Translations under genes and position numbers: made by a program
Part shown: in pieces, positions 33,549 to 44,962 of the stretch
How the letters are laid out: each line of letters begins with the position of its first letter
How positions within the stretch are numbered: position 1 is the first letter of the stretch
The notes under the pieces: model-generated
Databases searched by the model: none
What the model was told of the DNA's origin: nothing
What the model saw: the letters and a program-made list of their open reading frames with translations, nothing else
From: Phlebotomus papatasi
Taxonomy: Eukaryota > Arthropoda > Insecta > Diptera > Psychodidae
Assembly (NCBI RefSeq): GCF_024763615.1
Contig: NC_077224.1
Location: 23,095,078-23,159,077 of the forward strand
Reading direction: 5' to 3'
Length of the DNA stretch: 64,000 bases

Positions 33549-34631
33549 GAGGAAAGCACCCTACCTTCGGACGGCTCAAAGCTTCAAACATTTTTTTTTC
33601 AATATGTTTTTAATGAATTTGACTCATTATAATATTATAAATATTATAGCATACTCCGAACCCTCAAATTTCTTAAAAAGAGCCAGAGGTTAAATGTCCT
33701 AATTGTCCTAATTCAAAACCATTTCCAGACGCTTTCACTTTAACAGAAGATTCAACACATTAAGTTCATATTTTTTCTGAAGAGAATTACATAAATTTGC
33801 TCCTTGACTCTTCTAGAATGTTATTGTTTAGTGAAAATTCTTTAGATATAATTTGAAAACTTCTTAAATACAAGAAAAATACGAGAGTGTAAAATGCTTC
33901 TATTGGAAACAAATTAATCCAAATGGAGACAAGGGAAAGTTTCTAATTGGAGACAAACAGTGTAAGTGAAACCGCGACGAAAGGCTTCAAAAACCTTGTT
34001 GAGTTGCTCTTGAGCGCAGGATTTGTTCTTATTCCTGGTCTTTTCTCCTTTCCCATTTAAAACAATAGGAAAATCTCTCCAAAAAAATCATATTTCCGAG
34101 ATTTTCTATTGAAGCATTTGCAGACACTTCAGAAAAAAACCTTTTTGTTCACGAAATAGGTAATTATTTCATTTGAAAACTTCACGTACCGTTAACAATA
34201 AAGATTAGCAGTTAATTTAACTAACATTAGCCAGAAATGTGACATAAATTTAAACAAAACGAATAAACAACAGTCACCTTATTATGTTTTTCATTGAAAA
34301 CATGGTCGATCGATGAAAAATTCAATGGTGAAAAGGTTCACTTTTAATTTTTCTGAGAAATTAACAAATTAAAATTTGTGAATATGATTGGATTTTCGCT
34401 TTATTTAGAGCAAAATTAACTAAATAATGAAACTGTGGTATAGAAAATATAATAATTTAGTACTGTATTTATCGTGAAAACAATGATGTTTCCATTTGGA
34501 GTAGCGAAAAATTTCCATTTGGAGCAGGTTTTGAATTAGCTTAATTTACCCTATGTCAAATCTATTATGGATATAGAGAAAAGATTGAATTGTCCGAAGC
34601 TTAGGTTGTCCGAAGGTACCGCGCTTTCCCC
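33549..34631. repeat. 1.08-kb TA-flanked element with G(A/G)GGAAAGC ends
   Basis: The left end GAGGAAAGCACCCTACCTTC and the right end (read inward) GGGGAAAGCGCGGTACCTTC are inverted within TA. TCCATTTGGAG/CCAAATGGAGAC phrases recur internally. There is no transposase. A single-end relative begins at 3258. Confidence 0.7.
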
Positions 34632-34865
34632 TAATGAATTTTATTAACCCGTATTACTGGTTTACCACTTCAGAAAAGCATAATAAAACGTGTAAAAAAA
34701 AGTTTATCTAAAAATGCTTACAAATAATTAAGAAAAAATACAGTCCAATTCCTCAAATATGAACATTTAGAAGGGTATAAGACTATGTTATTTTACTACG
34801 TAAGTTTGAATTTCGGTAATATTTTTGCAAATAAAATTAACTGTCAACACGACAGTAACAGATTA

Positions 34866-35085
34866 GGGTGGAGTCTACACTTATGGATGTTATACACACT
34901 TATGGACAACACAAACATCTTAGGTTATTACGTTAAACAGATTTTGAAAAGTCAAAAGAATTGTTAATTACATCATAAACTAATAATTTTATAACTCTTC
35001 GAAATCTGTTTTACGTAAGAACTTAAGATTTTTGCACGCTGTCCATAAGTGTGTAACATCCATAGCCACAGTGTAGACTCCACCC
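34866..35085. repeat. 220-bp TA-flanked MITE with GGGTGGAGTCTACAC ends
   Basis: The terminal inverted repeats GGGTGGAGTCTACACTTATG and its partner ending GTGTAGACTCCACCC are long, and further CTTATGGA/TCCATAAG phrases pair inside them. TA lies on both sides. A decayed relative is at about 17034-17246. Confidence 0.8.
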
Positions 35086-35609
35086 TATGTTTGACAAATT
35101 TTGACAGGAAAAGTTGTTATTTTGATGAGAAATATTAATTTAAAAAAATCTAAAACGGACAAATGAGGAGAAAGATAAAAGCAGAACATGTTCATGTTAG
35201 CCATAATTGGAGATTCTCATCTATTTCATTCGTCATGCCATCCATGGTAAGAAGCTTGAAAATCTATCTTTCCGTGGCAGTCAATTGAGTGGATAGCTAA
35301 TGATTTATGACACCGACAATGCGAATTGGACATCTCAATTGGAGAATGAGAAAAGAGCGATATATTTTCTCGCTCTCGTGATAAAGTGAGGCAGCTGATT
35401 ATGTAAGTGCTTGATCAAGAAGCTGTGTGCTGCCTCTGGAGGCCTCGCGTTTATGGGCAAAAGCCAGCAGACTCAACATCACACTATTTTCCAACCAATA
35501 TCTTTTTCACCTCAATCAACTCACCCGTTTGTGATGTGCGAAATCATCAAGAAGCACACCATAAAGTGGAAAGTTAATTGATTTTTTTTCAACTTTATCT
35601 CTCTTGCAG
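35086..35609. other. Gene-free stretch
   Basis: This stretch is less AT-rich than its surroundings and contains no obvious repeat copies, unlike neighbouring DNA. It ends in a pyrimidine tract and CAG immediately before the possible micro-exon at 35610. Confidence 0.4.
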
Positions 35610-35650
35610 ACTCAAACCTGAAGGACCTGAGAAAGACGGAAAAAATGAAG
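35610..35650 (+). other. Possible 41-nt orphan micro-exon
   Basis: A long pyrimidine-rich tract ending TCTCTCTTGCAG is followed by 41 nt and then GTAATG, a possible donor. One phase is open and strongly polar (LKPEGPEKDGKNE). I do not recognise the gene, and no neighbouring exon was found in the window, so this could be one exon of a gene with very long introns or a coincidence. Confidence 0.25.
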
Positions 35651-35816
35651 GTAATGGCATTTGTCAGCAAGCTTTTATTTATGGTATTTCTGGTCAATCA
35701 TGACACTTTATACACTCCAAAGTAAGAGCCAAATGGATTATGTCCAGTGCTACAAGAATTGAAAACGTATTGAGAGACAAACAAGAATACTCTTAATCCC
35801 GGGTTTATGCACATTT

Positions 35817-36208
35817 TCGGGACTGACAAAAAAACGCGAGAAAAGGCATTGTGCATCGAGCAAGTTTGCATACCCGCAGGAGATTTCTTTTGAATAAATG
35901 GACTGTAAAACGAATTTCGCGTGGAGTAAAAGCAGTCAGAACAAGAAGATTCAACTGGTTTAAAAGAAATCCATTTGCAAACAGTAACTTTTTGGGCAGA
36001 GTTCTTCACTAAATTGTTAGAATATTAGGAAATTTTACTTTAATAAAAGAAAATAAAGTTCTATTCTGAAAAATAAGCATAGTGTCTTCCAATTTCCCGC
36101 ATCACTGAATAGTATACATTAAGGCGTACTTCAAAAATGATTTCATAAATTGACTCCCAATTGTAGGCAAACTTGCATAATTATATGTGCATAATCCCGG
36201 GACTGAGT
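35817..36208. repeat. Interspersed repeat bounded by CGGGACTGA, copy 2
   Basis: Inverted relative of 9832-10233. Shared blocks include TTCGGGACTGACAAAAAAACG, CGCAGGAGATTTCTTTTGAAT and the TTATATGTGCATAATCCCGG segment. The minus frame 35698-36009 reads this repeat and is not accepted as a gene. Confidence 0.6.
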
Positions 36209-36282
36209 GTATGTGAATCTTAATTAAAAGATCTTCTCTTCTCTTAACCAGTGTGTACGACTCTTGTTGGAACAGAAAAATA

Positions 36283-36405
36283 GGGGAAAGTACTCTCCTT
36301 TCGAACGTTCATGCCTTCGAATAATGAGAATTTTCTTTTATTTTTCCTAAGAGACTTACTTTTATTAAATAGTTGGTTTATCATCAATTATTGATAAGAC
36401 TGTGC
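36283..36405. repeat. One-ended relative of the GGGGAAAGTACTC MITE
   Basis: About 125 bp from GGGGAAAGTACTCTCCTTTC match the left part of the 53462-53675 element, after which similarity stops. TA precedes it. A GATAATG microsatellite (about 36618-36664) lies further on. Confidence 0.6.
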
Positions 36406-36977
36406 AACAGCCACAAATGGGATGGAAAATAATGAGTAGTTTCTTGTTCCTTGGTATGTCCTGAACATTTCTCCCGAAGAAACTTGTGGTCTATCACCTC
36501 AAGTTTCTGAGATATCTTAAGAAAAAGATCTTTGTTGTTGTCAAAATTCTCCATCGGAAATATTTTCTTTATTTAAACAAAAATCCGTATCAAACTGGTT
36601 CGTGAAAAATCTCTATGTGATAATGTGATGTGATAATGTAATGGTAATGATAATGATGATGATTAAAGATCTGAAAAGAGGGAGTCAGCCATGAATATCT
36701 ATTTTATTGTAACCCTAACCTTTCATACCTGAGCAGTCGACTTGCCCTCTTTAAATCGCTATAAATCCTTTCTTTCCTTTCAATATAAATTTCCCTATAA
36801 ATAGAACATTCTATAAGCTTGCATAATCCCTATTTTCCTTGTTTCCTACTTACAGGTTTTCAATAGATTTCACAGATTTTAGTCTCGCGTGTTCGTCCTC
36901 GGAATCTCTCTCACAAAATGACATTTCATTTCTGCTATGGCAATACTAAACTAAACAATGGCTGACCCCTCACATTT

Positions 36978-39103
36978 CCCAGCGAGCACAGTTAGCAGAA
37001 TAAAATAGGATTTTCAGCATTTTTTTGCTGAATCGGTCTGCTGGCCAATCAGCAGCTCTCGAACAAAAAGTGCTAAGCAAATCCATGAAAATGGCACTGT
37101 TTAGCGCTCGCAGTGGATGATGGCAGAACTAAATACTGCCGATAGATGGCGCCAGGAAGCATTTAGCAGCAAATTTTCACTTTCATTTTTTTTCTTTTTC
37201 TCTCAAAATGTCAAATGGACTTGGAATTTCCCGTGAAATTATTTATCAACTTGGGGGATATTATAATCACGATTTTTATTACTTATATTATTATAGGAAT
37301 TATGCTGCGGTATGCTGCCTATAGAGAATGGTCAAATAGGAGTATTAAACATACTCCCGACCAAAAATGTTGCATTTTTTAGTGAATTGCGTCATTATTT
37401 TCCCGAGAAAAAAAAATATTTTTTTCTGAGCAAATATTCAGTCGGGGGTTATAAAATTATTCATTTTTTATGAAAAATATGTTTTTTCTTTTGCAAAAAG
37501 CATATTTTCCTCAATTTTCGCAATTAAATATTGGCATCTTTCCTGGAACAGCCATTGATGTATTATGCTCACAGTCGGTCACAACTATTGTAATTGATCT
37601 TGAAACAGGATTTTTCTACTTTTTTAACTTTTTTATGGTAAATAAAGTTGCAGATGCATTTAAAAAAAATCCATTTAAAAGTTGTGACTCCCCCACTTAA
37701 CTCTTTCGCCTCTTTTGGGACTCTGAGTACACAAAGCAGCATATGAATACTTTGTGGAAAACAATGTTTTTTTTTTTTAATTATTCAGAACTGATAAAAA
37801 TCCTATTCTTGTGAATGATTACAAACTATAAGGATGTCTAAATGTAAAATATTTTTTTGTAGGACCTCAATTAATTTCTGAGCAAAGATATTTTTGATTT
37901 AAAAAAAAAAGTGAAATTGGCTTACAGTATATGCTGCGGTCCGGAAAGAGTTAATGAGTTCAATAATGCCTTTTAAAAATACTACAAAAAAATTTCTATG
38001 GATACTACAAAATAAAATATAATTGTTTTATCACAATTTAAGTTGAAAAATTTACATAAAAGCGTTTTTGTTTGTTGCGGCAAATGCGGAAAATATATAT
38101 TTTTTATGTTATAAAATGTTTTATATTTTACAAGTGAAATAAATGTATGATCCGTGCACGATGCATATGCATAATGTATATGCTGCATTTTTCTATTTAT
38201 GAATTTTCGATAATAACTTTTCTAAAGCGCATTTTTACGCAAAAAACTACTTTTATTATCGTGGTAAAATAACAAACCAACAATTATCGTTTTTTTTAAT
38301 ACTGTACGTATTCTTTTTTAAATGAAAAATTTATTCAATTTGATGATTCATTTTTTAAATTAAAATGATATGCATTTATATTTTTTAGAAGAGAGTTTTT
38401 AAATACCTTTAAAGTCAGGAAAATATGCTAATTTGTTGGAAATCATTTCAAATAATTTTGAGTAGACTGTGTATACCATTAAATAAAAATTATAGAGGCT
38501 CTAAATTCTATATGTTCTTGATCTTCTTGGTATTTCCATGAGGTTCCGAAGTTTTTTCAATATTTCTCGAATTTAGATTTCATTAAATATCAAAATATCT
38601 TGAGAATTCCCAAGAATTTCTTGGGTTATTAATTTTCTAAAATCACAGCGGACAAGAATTCTTGGCAATGCAATTTTAATTTAGGTGTAGTATATTTTTT
38701 TATAAATGAATTCACAATATTTTTTGATAAAATTAGACAAAAAAATTAAATTTATTGGTCGGAAAAGGTTTAAGAATACATATTATTCAAAATATATTAT
38801 AAATATGATTTTTTAAAATTTTTGTGAATTTTTAAATTTTTTGCTTTATTTTTTAATGTCAAATGTGGTTATTGTAAGAATCATAAAATTGTAATAATGG
38901 AAAAGGTTAACCTTAGCTTCTACTCAACTCAGCAAAGACAAAAACCAAGTGCATTAAAGTCTCTCACTCGATTGGGGAAAAAGAATAACTTTGACTAATT
39001 GCCACTGCGATCGCTAGTGTAACTTCGAGGTCAGCAGAGCTCAGCTGAAAAAATATATGTTTTTAGCTGATTTGAAAAAGCTTAGCATTTGGTGCTCGCT
39101 GGG
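36978..39103. mobile_element. 2.1-kb element with CCCAGCGAGCA inverted ends
   Basis: CCCAGCGAGCACAGTTAGCA at the left and TTAGCATTTGGTGCTCGCTGGG at the right are inverted. The next ~60 bp inward on both sides share GCTGAT and TTCAGC phrases. The ~2 kb between is very AT-rich with no frame above 76 codons. It is therefore a long non-autonomous DNA element of unknown superfamily. No flanking duplication is evident. Confidence 0.55.
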
Positions 39104-39585
39104 TTAGTACATTCTCATTTCAAATTCGAATCTGCAACAATCTTTAAGAAATTTTTCGAAATATTTGTAAAAAGTTGTTTATCAATAACGCTACATCCTA
39201 GGATGTTGATATCAAAGGATAACTCAAGGATGTGTAGAGGAGGATTCAAGGACAATTCTCCTGGAACATCGCATATCACTATCCCTTCATTTTTTAGATT
39301 TGTTTCATAAACACAAATATCCTCCAAATTTATGAAAAGGATGCGTGGGACGACTTGAATCCTTTACAAAAATAGTCTCCTGAATATCATAGGGTCGTAA
39401 AATATACCGTTATCCAGAAATTACATATTTGAATGACTTATGAACCACAGAATTTTCTAATAAATTCTATTGTCTCATAAGTTTAATTTTCTTTGTAATG
39501 CACCATCCAGCACATTTATGCTAAAAAAGAATCAAGATTCTTGCTTTTGGACCATTTTTCGTAAGGTGCAGCGAATTGATGGTAA
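39104..39585. other. Gene-free stretch
   Basis: Overlapping frames on opposite strands (39089-39310, 39115-39327) have no motif. No element ends were seen. Confidence 0.4.
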
Positions 39586-40322
39586 TAGGTGAGATTCTTA
39601 ATAATCTCACCTACTATAATCCTAACAAAATTTCATGTCGTCCGATCGAGCTCAAAATTTAGCCAAAATGTGTTTCAGCACTACCTGATCACGAATATAT
39701 TATGGGGAGCTAAGTTACGTTCCCGTTCGTTCGTCCGTCCGTCCGGTCTTTGGAGCTTAATAGCTCCCAAACTAAGAAAGATATCGACTTGCGGTTTTCG
39801 GAAAAGGTTATCGGGTGAAAATTGCAACTTGGTGCATTGACCCCCCATCCCCCACCACTCCTTCCGCCATTTTGAATACCCTCCTTTTTTGTTTTCTCAA
39901 TGGCTCCGCCCCTATGGCATCTTTCAGGCTCAAATTTTATTATGTTATAGCTGGCCCTTAGAGCCTGACCCGAGCTATGAGTCCAAAAAAATTTCTTAAT
40001 GTGGGTATAACTCCGGTTCTAATTGTCGGAATTTAAAAAGTGAGGGCTTTTTGGAAAGCTCGCGTGAAATGCCACTTCCTCTTCTAACATCGCAAGTTCA
40101 TAAAACCACCGCTAGGGGTGCTATAATTAAAAAGAATAATTTTCAATTTCTTTGTTAAATAACTCAAAAACTCCATTGTGCATTGGGCTAAAATTTTAGT
40201 ATGTTGTAGTCGCATATTATACCTATCAAACAAAAAAATACTACAGCCGATTGATAACGCCTGACGCGAGCTAAAGGGGTCAAAGTTCGAAAATTGGCCG
40301 GCCTCTATCTTCGGTTCTAATT

Positions 40323-42079
40323 CGGTTAGTGTGCGCCTGGTTCGGATGGCTTGAGCAACAAGGTTCTTAAGCAGGTGTCTTTTTACATTGTGGATGTACT
40401 GGCGTATCTTGTAAACGTCTCATTTGAGTCAGGCGAATTCCCTGCTGTGTTGAAGACAGTTCTCGTTGTCCCTGTATTTAAGAAAGGCGATAGGGAATCC
40501 ATGTCCAATTACCGCCCAATCTGTTTAGTCTCTTCAATCTCAAAGATCATTGAAAAAATTATGCACTCCAGAATCTCCGGCTTCCTTACTGCGAATAGTT
40601 ATTTGTCTAGATCTCAGTATGGCTTCCGTGAAGGTGTGGGATGTGAGGACGCTGTGGCCCAGCTCTTGGGGATGCTCAACGACTCGCTGAATAGACTACC
40701 CAGGAGGAAGGCTACAGTTATATTCTTGGATCTTACAAAAGCCTTTGATGCGGTGAGGCATGATAAACTACTGATAAAGTGTGAAAGGGCTGGAGTGCGG
40801 GGCGCTGCCCTGCAGTGGCTGACTTCGTTCCTGGTTGGGAGAACGCAGAGGGTGAAGCTACATCCAAACCATGTCAGTGAGCCCTCAGTATGCTCTCTGG
40901 GTGTTCCACAGGGCTCAGTCTTGGGCCCTCTGCTCTTTTTGCTGTATATAAATAGTTTGCTTGACAGCAATCTGTATGGCCATGCAATCGCATATGCTGA
41001 TGATGTCGCTTTGCTCTACGTGGACGGCAGTGCTGAGGTGATTGAGAGCAAAGTGCGGGCGGACTTGAGATTCCTGAGGCAGTGGCTTGATAGCCATGGA
41101 ATGCTGCTAAGCTCGAAGTCTGTACTGATGGAATTTGGGAGATCTCAGCCAAATTTGAATGGAGTAGTCTGCCATTCGTCTCGCTGCTCTCTCGACGGTT
41201 GTCATCAGGATTGTGTGCTCATAAGAAGAGTTGATGAATTCAAATACCTTGGAATAATGTTGGACAGCTCCTTGAAATGGACCGCTCATACCAGCCTGGT
41301 TCGGGATGGATTGCGCATGGTGTGTAGGCAGGTTTTTGCCATCAGAAACTCGTGCTCTCTGCAATTGCTTCGTGCATTCTACTTCGCTCTTGGTGAGTCT
41401 AGAGTGAGATATGGACTTATCTTCTGGGGCGGTGCCTTTGAAACCCATATAAAACACGTTATTACGGCACAAAAATACATTCTGCGTGCAATGTCATTTG
41501 CGCGGTCAAGAGAACACACGGGTCCATTGTTTCTCAAATGGGGAATTATGACAGTCCTTCAGCTGTATTGCTACAAAGTTTTTGACATTTTTTTGACGCA
41601 GTCCTTGCACACCAACTTCTTTGTCAGAAGTAACGCTGGCTCACGCATGGGTGAGTTGCTGCAGGTGCCACGCCCAAACTCGGAAGCGTTCATGAGAAGC
41701 ATTAACTATCTTGCTCCTGTTGTAGTCAATAATTTAGCGAAATTCGTACGACATTTGACTAGAGGAGAAGTCCGCCATGTTTTGAGAGAAATGGAACCCG
41801 CAGCCGTCAAGGGTCTTCTAACATCAATGTATAGAAGATAATCCACTAGAGTCGCTAGAGCCAAACAGCCTTACAGGCTTGGCTCTAATCATCTCAGATT
41901 CGCAGCCCAGACTTCCTAGCAATCTTGGGATTGCAAAACATACAACCAGAGAAGGGACTTTCCATCGTTTCCGTCCCGGAGTTGGTTGGGAGCAACGCTA
42001 AGACGGCGATGGCCGCAAGGGAAGGGGGGAAGCGTTAATCTGATGAATAAATATGAATTGAATTGAATTGAATTGAATT
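40323..42079 (+). mobile_element. 5'-truncated non-LTR retrotransposon (LINE)
   Basis: The insertion lies inside family E. It starts within the reverse-transcriptase domain and ends with a short tandem of TTGAA units (about 42055-42079) instead of poly(A). Upstream endonuclease sequence is missing, as expected from incomplete target-primed reverse transcription. A hairpin at 41857-41886 (AGAGCCAA pairing with TTGGCTCT) just after the stop may be the 3' structure recognised by the enzyme. Clade is uncertain (CR1/Daphne/Kiri-like by feel). Confidence 0.85.
40330..41841 (+). pseudogene. LINE reverse transcriptase, N-terminally truncated
   Basis: The frame is open from 40330, after a stop at 40327, and begins APGSDGLSNKVL, the segment that normally precedes the first RT motif. 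Next come KGDRESMSNYRPI, FLDLTKAFDAV (first catalytic Asp), GVPQGSVLGPLLF and YADDVALL (catalytic AspAsp). A thumb and C-terminal region run to a stop at 41839-41841. No frameshift or internal stop interrupts about 500 codons, so the copy is young. It cannot move alone because the endonuclease and ORF1 are absent. Its GC content is clearly above the surrounding DNA. Confidence 0.88.
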
Positions 42080-42599
42080 AACATTTTGAGCTAAATTTTG
42101 GGTTTTTGGTTTCGTCTCGATGAGAACTTTCAGATGAAAGTTCAAAAAGTCACCACAGGTGGCGCTGCGATAGCATCAAAATTCAAACTCAATTTTCTCA
42201 AAAACGCCATTGTGCAAGTTAAACAAATTTTAAAGTGTTGTAGTCTAGGCTATGGGGTTTCCAAAAAAGGCGTGAGTTCGCTGTGGTTACAATAGAACCG
42301 GAGATATGAGGGGTCAAAGTTCACGAAATTCAAAAAATCATATCTCCGGTTCTATTTGACCGATTTTGATGAGTGAAGCCTGAAACGAAAGATCTCACAA
42401 AATGCTACAACTTTCTAGAACATTTGAACAGATAACTGAATGGCGTCCTCCCACTTCAGCTCTAAATCGAATTTGCATGCATTCCGATTTAGCTCACGTT
42501 AAGAATCTCACATACAATAGGCTGATCTATACTTATCACTAAGCTTCTTTATAATTGAGCACTTTTTGTGGAATTTAAAATGACTCTGACGCCCAAATC

Positions 42600-42657
42600 T
42601 CTCGACAATTCGGATAATATTTTGCCCCAAATGCCCAATTGAGAGAGAGTCTACTGT
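42600..42657. repeat. Truncated pogo/Tigger-like MITE end
   Basis: TTTTGCCCCAAATGCCCAAT followed by TGAGAGAGAGTCTACTG is the right terminus of the same family as 48033-48254. The other end is missing. It joins directly to the truncated element at 42658. Confidence 0.6.
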
Positions 42658-43611
42658 AGTTGCATGCAAGCGCCAAACTCTCCAGTTTGAAATGTAATAA
42701 TTTTAATACAAATTGAATTTTTTATAACTTCTTCTTAACCCTATCTCAGGTAAGACCGTCTCAAAAAGGTCTTCACAAAAATCACATTTACAGCGACATT
42801 AAAAGTTTTATTTATTTAAAAGTGCTATAGTGGTCCTCGGTAATAGTCTTAATAACATCTTTTAAAAGTTTGAACTCATTTTGACTCTTCGTTTTGTTGC
42901 TATTCCCAGTTTTGTGTGACAGGTCAGAGAAAAAGCAACAAAAAATATTTGTGCAAAAAAACTCATTTCCAATTTCCATAAAAATACCAATTTAAAGTTA
43001 ATCTGACTAAAATAAATTCATTTTTTACTGAAAGATAAGTCGTTCTACTTTGTATATTTTATTTAAAAAAATTGAAAAAACTAAAAATGTGAATTTTAGA
43101 AGTAAAAAGAGTATTTTTTATATTGTGGTGAGAAATTTTTTTATATTTTTTCACCTAGCGCCTAAACAAAAAGAGATAATGAAGAATGGATGGTTTTTTC
43201 GACTTTATTGGATCATAGTTGTCCTAGAAAACATTGTTTTAGAACTTTTTTCGAATAATTAAAGAAAACACTGTCAGGGGGTTATGGAGTGTTGCTCGGA
43301 ACCTTGTAAACAGTTTTTCGTCTTTGTTTTCTCTAAAATCATTCTTAATACATTTTAAAATGAATAGAAATGTAGACATAGCTTTGGTGGCCTATTTCGG
43401 CGATCTTAATTCTCATACTTGTTCTCATAGTTCCTTGCCCTTCCATAATTCTAGTGGGTTTTTCACATTATCTTGTTTGTCGAATCAACATTTTCTGTTA
43501 TTTTTGTATTGTATAATCTCTAGAGTATGCAAAAACTAAAAATTCATGGAAATTTTAGCAACAAAAAAGTGGCCGGAATTGCAAACTGGCCGGAATGTGG
43601 TACACTTACCC
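42658..43611. repeat. GGGTAAGTGTGCC-family MITE, copy 4, truncated and interrupted
   Basis: The left end is missing (it begins at GTTGCATGCAAGCGCC). The right end ACACTTACCC is intact and followed by TA. Compared with copy 1, about 550 bp (roughly 42738-43287) are inserted after CTTCTTAA. The insertion begins CCCTATCTCAGG and ends CAGGGGG before TTAT, weakly reminiscent of a TTAA-targeting piggyBac-type element. Confidence 0.6.
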
Positions 43612-44133
43612 TATTAGTATTTCTCAATCGAATGGTATCATGTTTACGTGCATTGGAAAGGTCTTGGAATTCCTCACAATGATAAATAAACCAATAAGTA
43701 ATTTTTATCCGAAAATCAATTGTATTTCTAAGTTATTTTGGGCAAACTTTTGAGTGATTTATAAATCGGTTCAAAATAGTCATCAACCGGTAAAAAATGA
43801 AAGTTTAAGTTTTTTATTGTATTATTTTTTTATTCATTAATAAAATTAAATATGCGAAAATAATTTTAAGGTGTTATGCATCTCAGTTATGAGTTCCAGA
43901 ATTTCGCAAATCATCCTTTTACATTGTCCAATTTTTCCGATTAAATTTTTTAAGTATATTTTTCTTATAATTTGTGGACTAATTTAAGTATTTGTGCTTT
44001 TGACTAAAAGAAGTCCAGTATATTGTGGATCATATCCTATATACTCGAACAAAATGCCTAAAATAGAACCCGTAAAAACCTCCTAAGAGAAAATAAATAT
44101 AAATTGAGCCTAATGGGAATGTCGATTGCTGAA
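43612..44133. other. Old repeat and 3' flank of HDDC2
   Basis: 43614-43800 is an inverted relative of the repeat at 20461-21200. The remainder is AT-rich and would include the HDDC2 3' untranslated region. I did not find a convincing poly(A) signal on the minus strand. Confidence 0.45.
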
Positions 44134-44962
44134 TCAACTGGATCGTCTGTCCTCCTTGTCTTTCATCAAGGCCTCTCGCTGAGCCTTGATCTCGTCAATT
44201 AGACTTCCAACCAATGGATGGAGACTTTTCCCATGTACCGTATCCACAAATTCCTTGTGCTTCCCCACACAATTGTCCCTCTTCTCGTACTCAAAGGCCT
44301 GCAGAACCATGTCCAAACGATCGAGATCCTTGATGAATTTAGACTCTGGAGAGGTGTTCTCCTCGTATTCCTGCAAGGGAAGATGCTTTAGAAATGGGAT
44401 TGAATTGGGATGCCTTAAGATTGATGTACATGGAAGAGTTCCATCATACGATTCCCTCGAGGACTTATCATTTTCGTGATGTCTTCCATGGCCTTCATCT
44501 CTCGCCTCTTCTTCTCTTCCCTGGACACTCCGCAATAAGGAGTAATATCACCCACAATGCATTCGGCCAGATCATGAACCAAGGCCAATTCCATGCATTT
44601 TAGCCTATCCAGACCCTCAGATCCATCAAGGAGGAATGTCACCATGGACATTCTGTACATATGAGCTGAAACTGTCTCACAATCTGCCACATTTCTCAGT
44701 AACCATCCCGTCCGTTTCAGATGCTGCAATAACACCCCAGAAACACTAATACGTCAGCTCTAATCAATACTTTTTCTTTATTCAATGTTTCGGAAAATTA
44801 CGCTAATTTTCCAATCAACACCTTTAATTTATTGCTGACCAGAAGAAGGCAGAGAGACTGAAATTGTTTAGCACCTACCTTTAAATTTCCCACCAATTCG
44901 AGAAATTTGACCAAATCCCTGACTTTGTTTCCGGACATGGTACTCTGGTCCATTGTGGCCAT
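44134..44962 (-). CDS. HDDC2: HD domain-containing protein 2 (5'-deoxynucleotidase HDDC2)
   Basis: A three-exon gene encodes 204 residues: exon 1 44962-44879, exon 2 44723-44430, exon 3 44370-44134. Introns of 155 and 59 nt have GT-AG ends (GTAGGT/TTGCAG and GTACAT/TTGCAG) and all are phase 0. It is an HD-superfamily metal-dependent phosphohydrolase; family members such as YfbR act on deoxynucleoside 5'-monophosphates. The metal ligands are visible: His49 (SAHMYRMS), His78-Asp79 (LVHDLAE, with Glu82 nearby) and Asp143 (KDLDRLDM). The length equals my recollection of human HDDC2, and exon 1 (FLELVGNLK) matches its N-terminus, which supports the ATG at 44962. The frame continues upstream to 45091, probably as 5' UTR. 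There is no targeting signal, so it is cytosolic. Confidence 0.93.

Larger units (their letters stand above)
39586..42514. mobile_element. Family E element (inverted), split by a LINE
   Basis: The terminal palindrome TAGGTGAGATTCTTAA-TAATCTCACCTA is at 39586-39613, here on the left because the copy is inverted. The far end is TTAAGAATCTCACATA at 42499-42514. The body is interrupted at GGTTCTAATT (40322) by a LINE and resumes at AACATTTTGA (42080). Without the LINE it is ~1.17 kb, shorter than the copy at 14956, so it also has internal deletion. Confidence 0.75.

Noticed and set aside
41107..41472. Minus-strand 121-codon frame
   Set aside because: It is the antisense shadow of the LINE reverse transcriptase.
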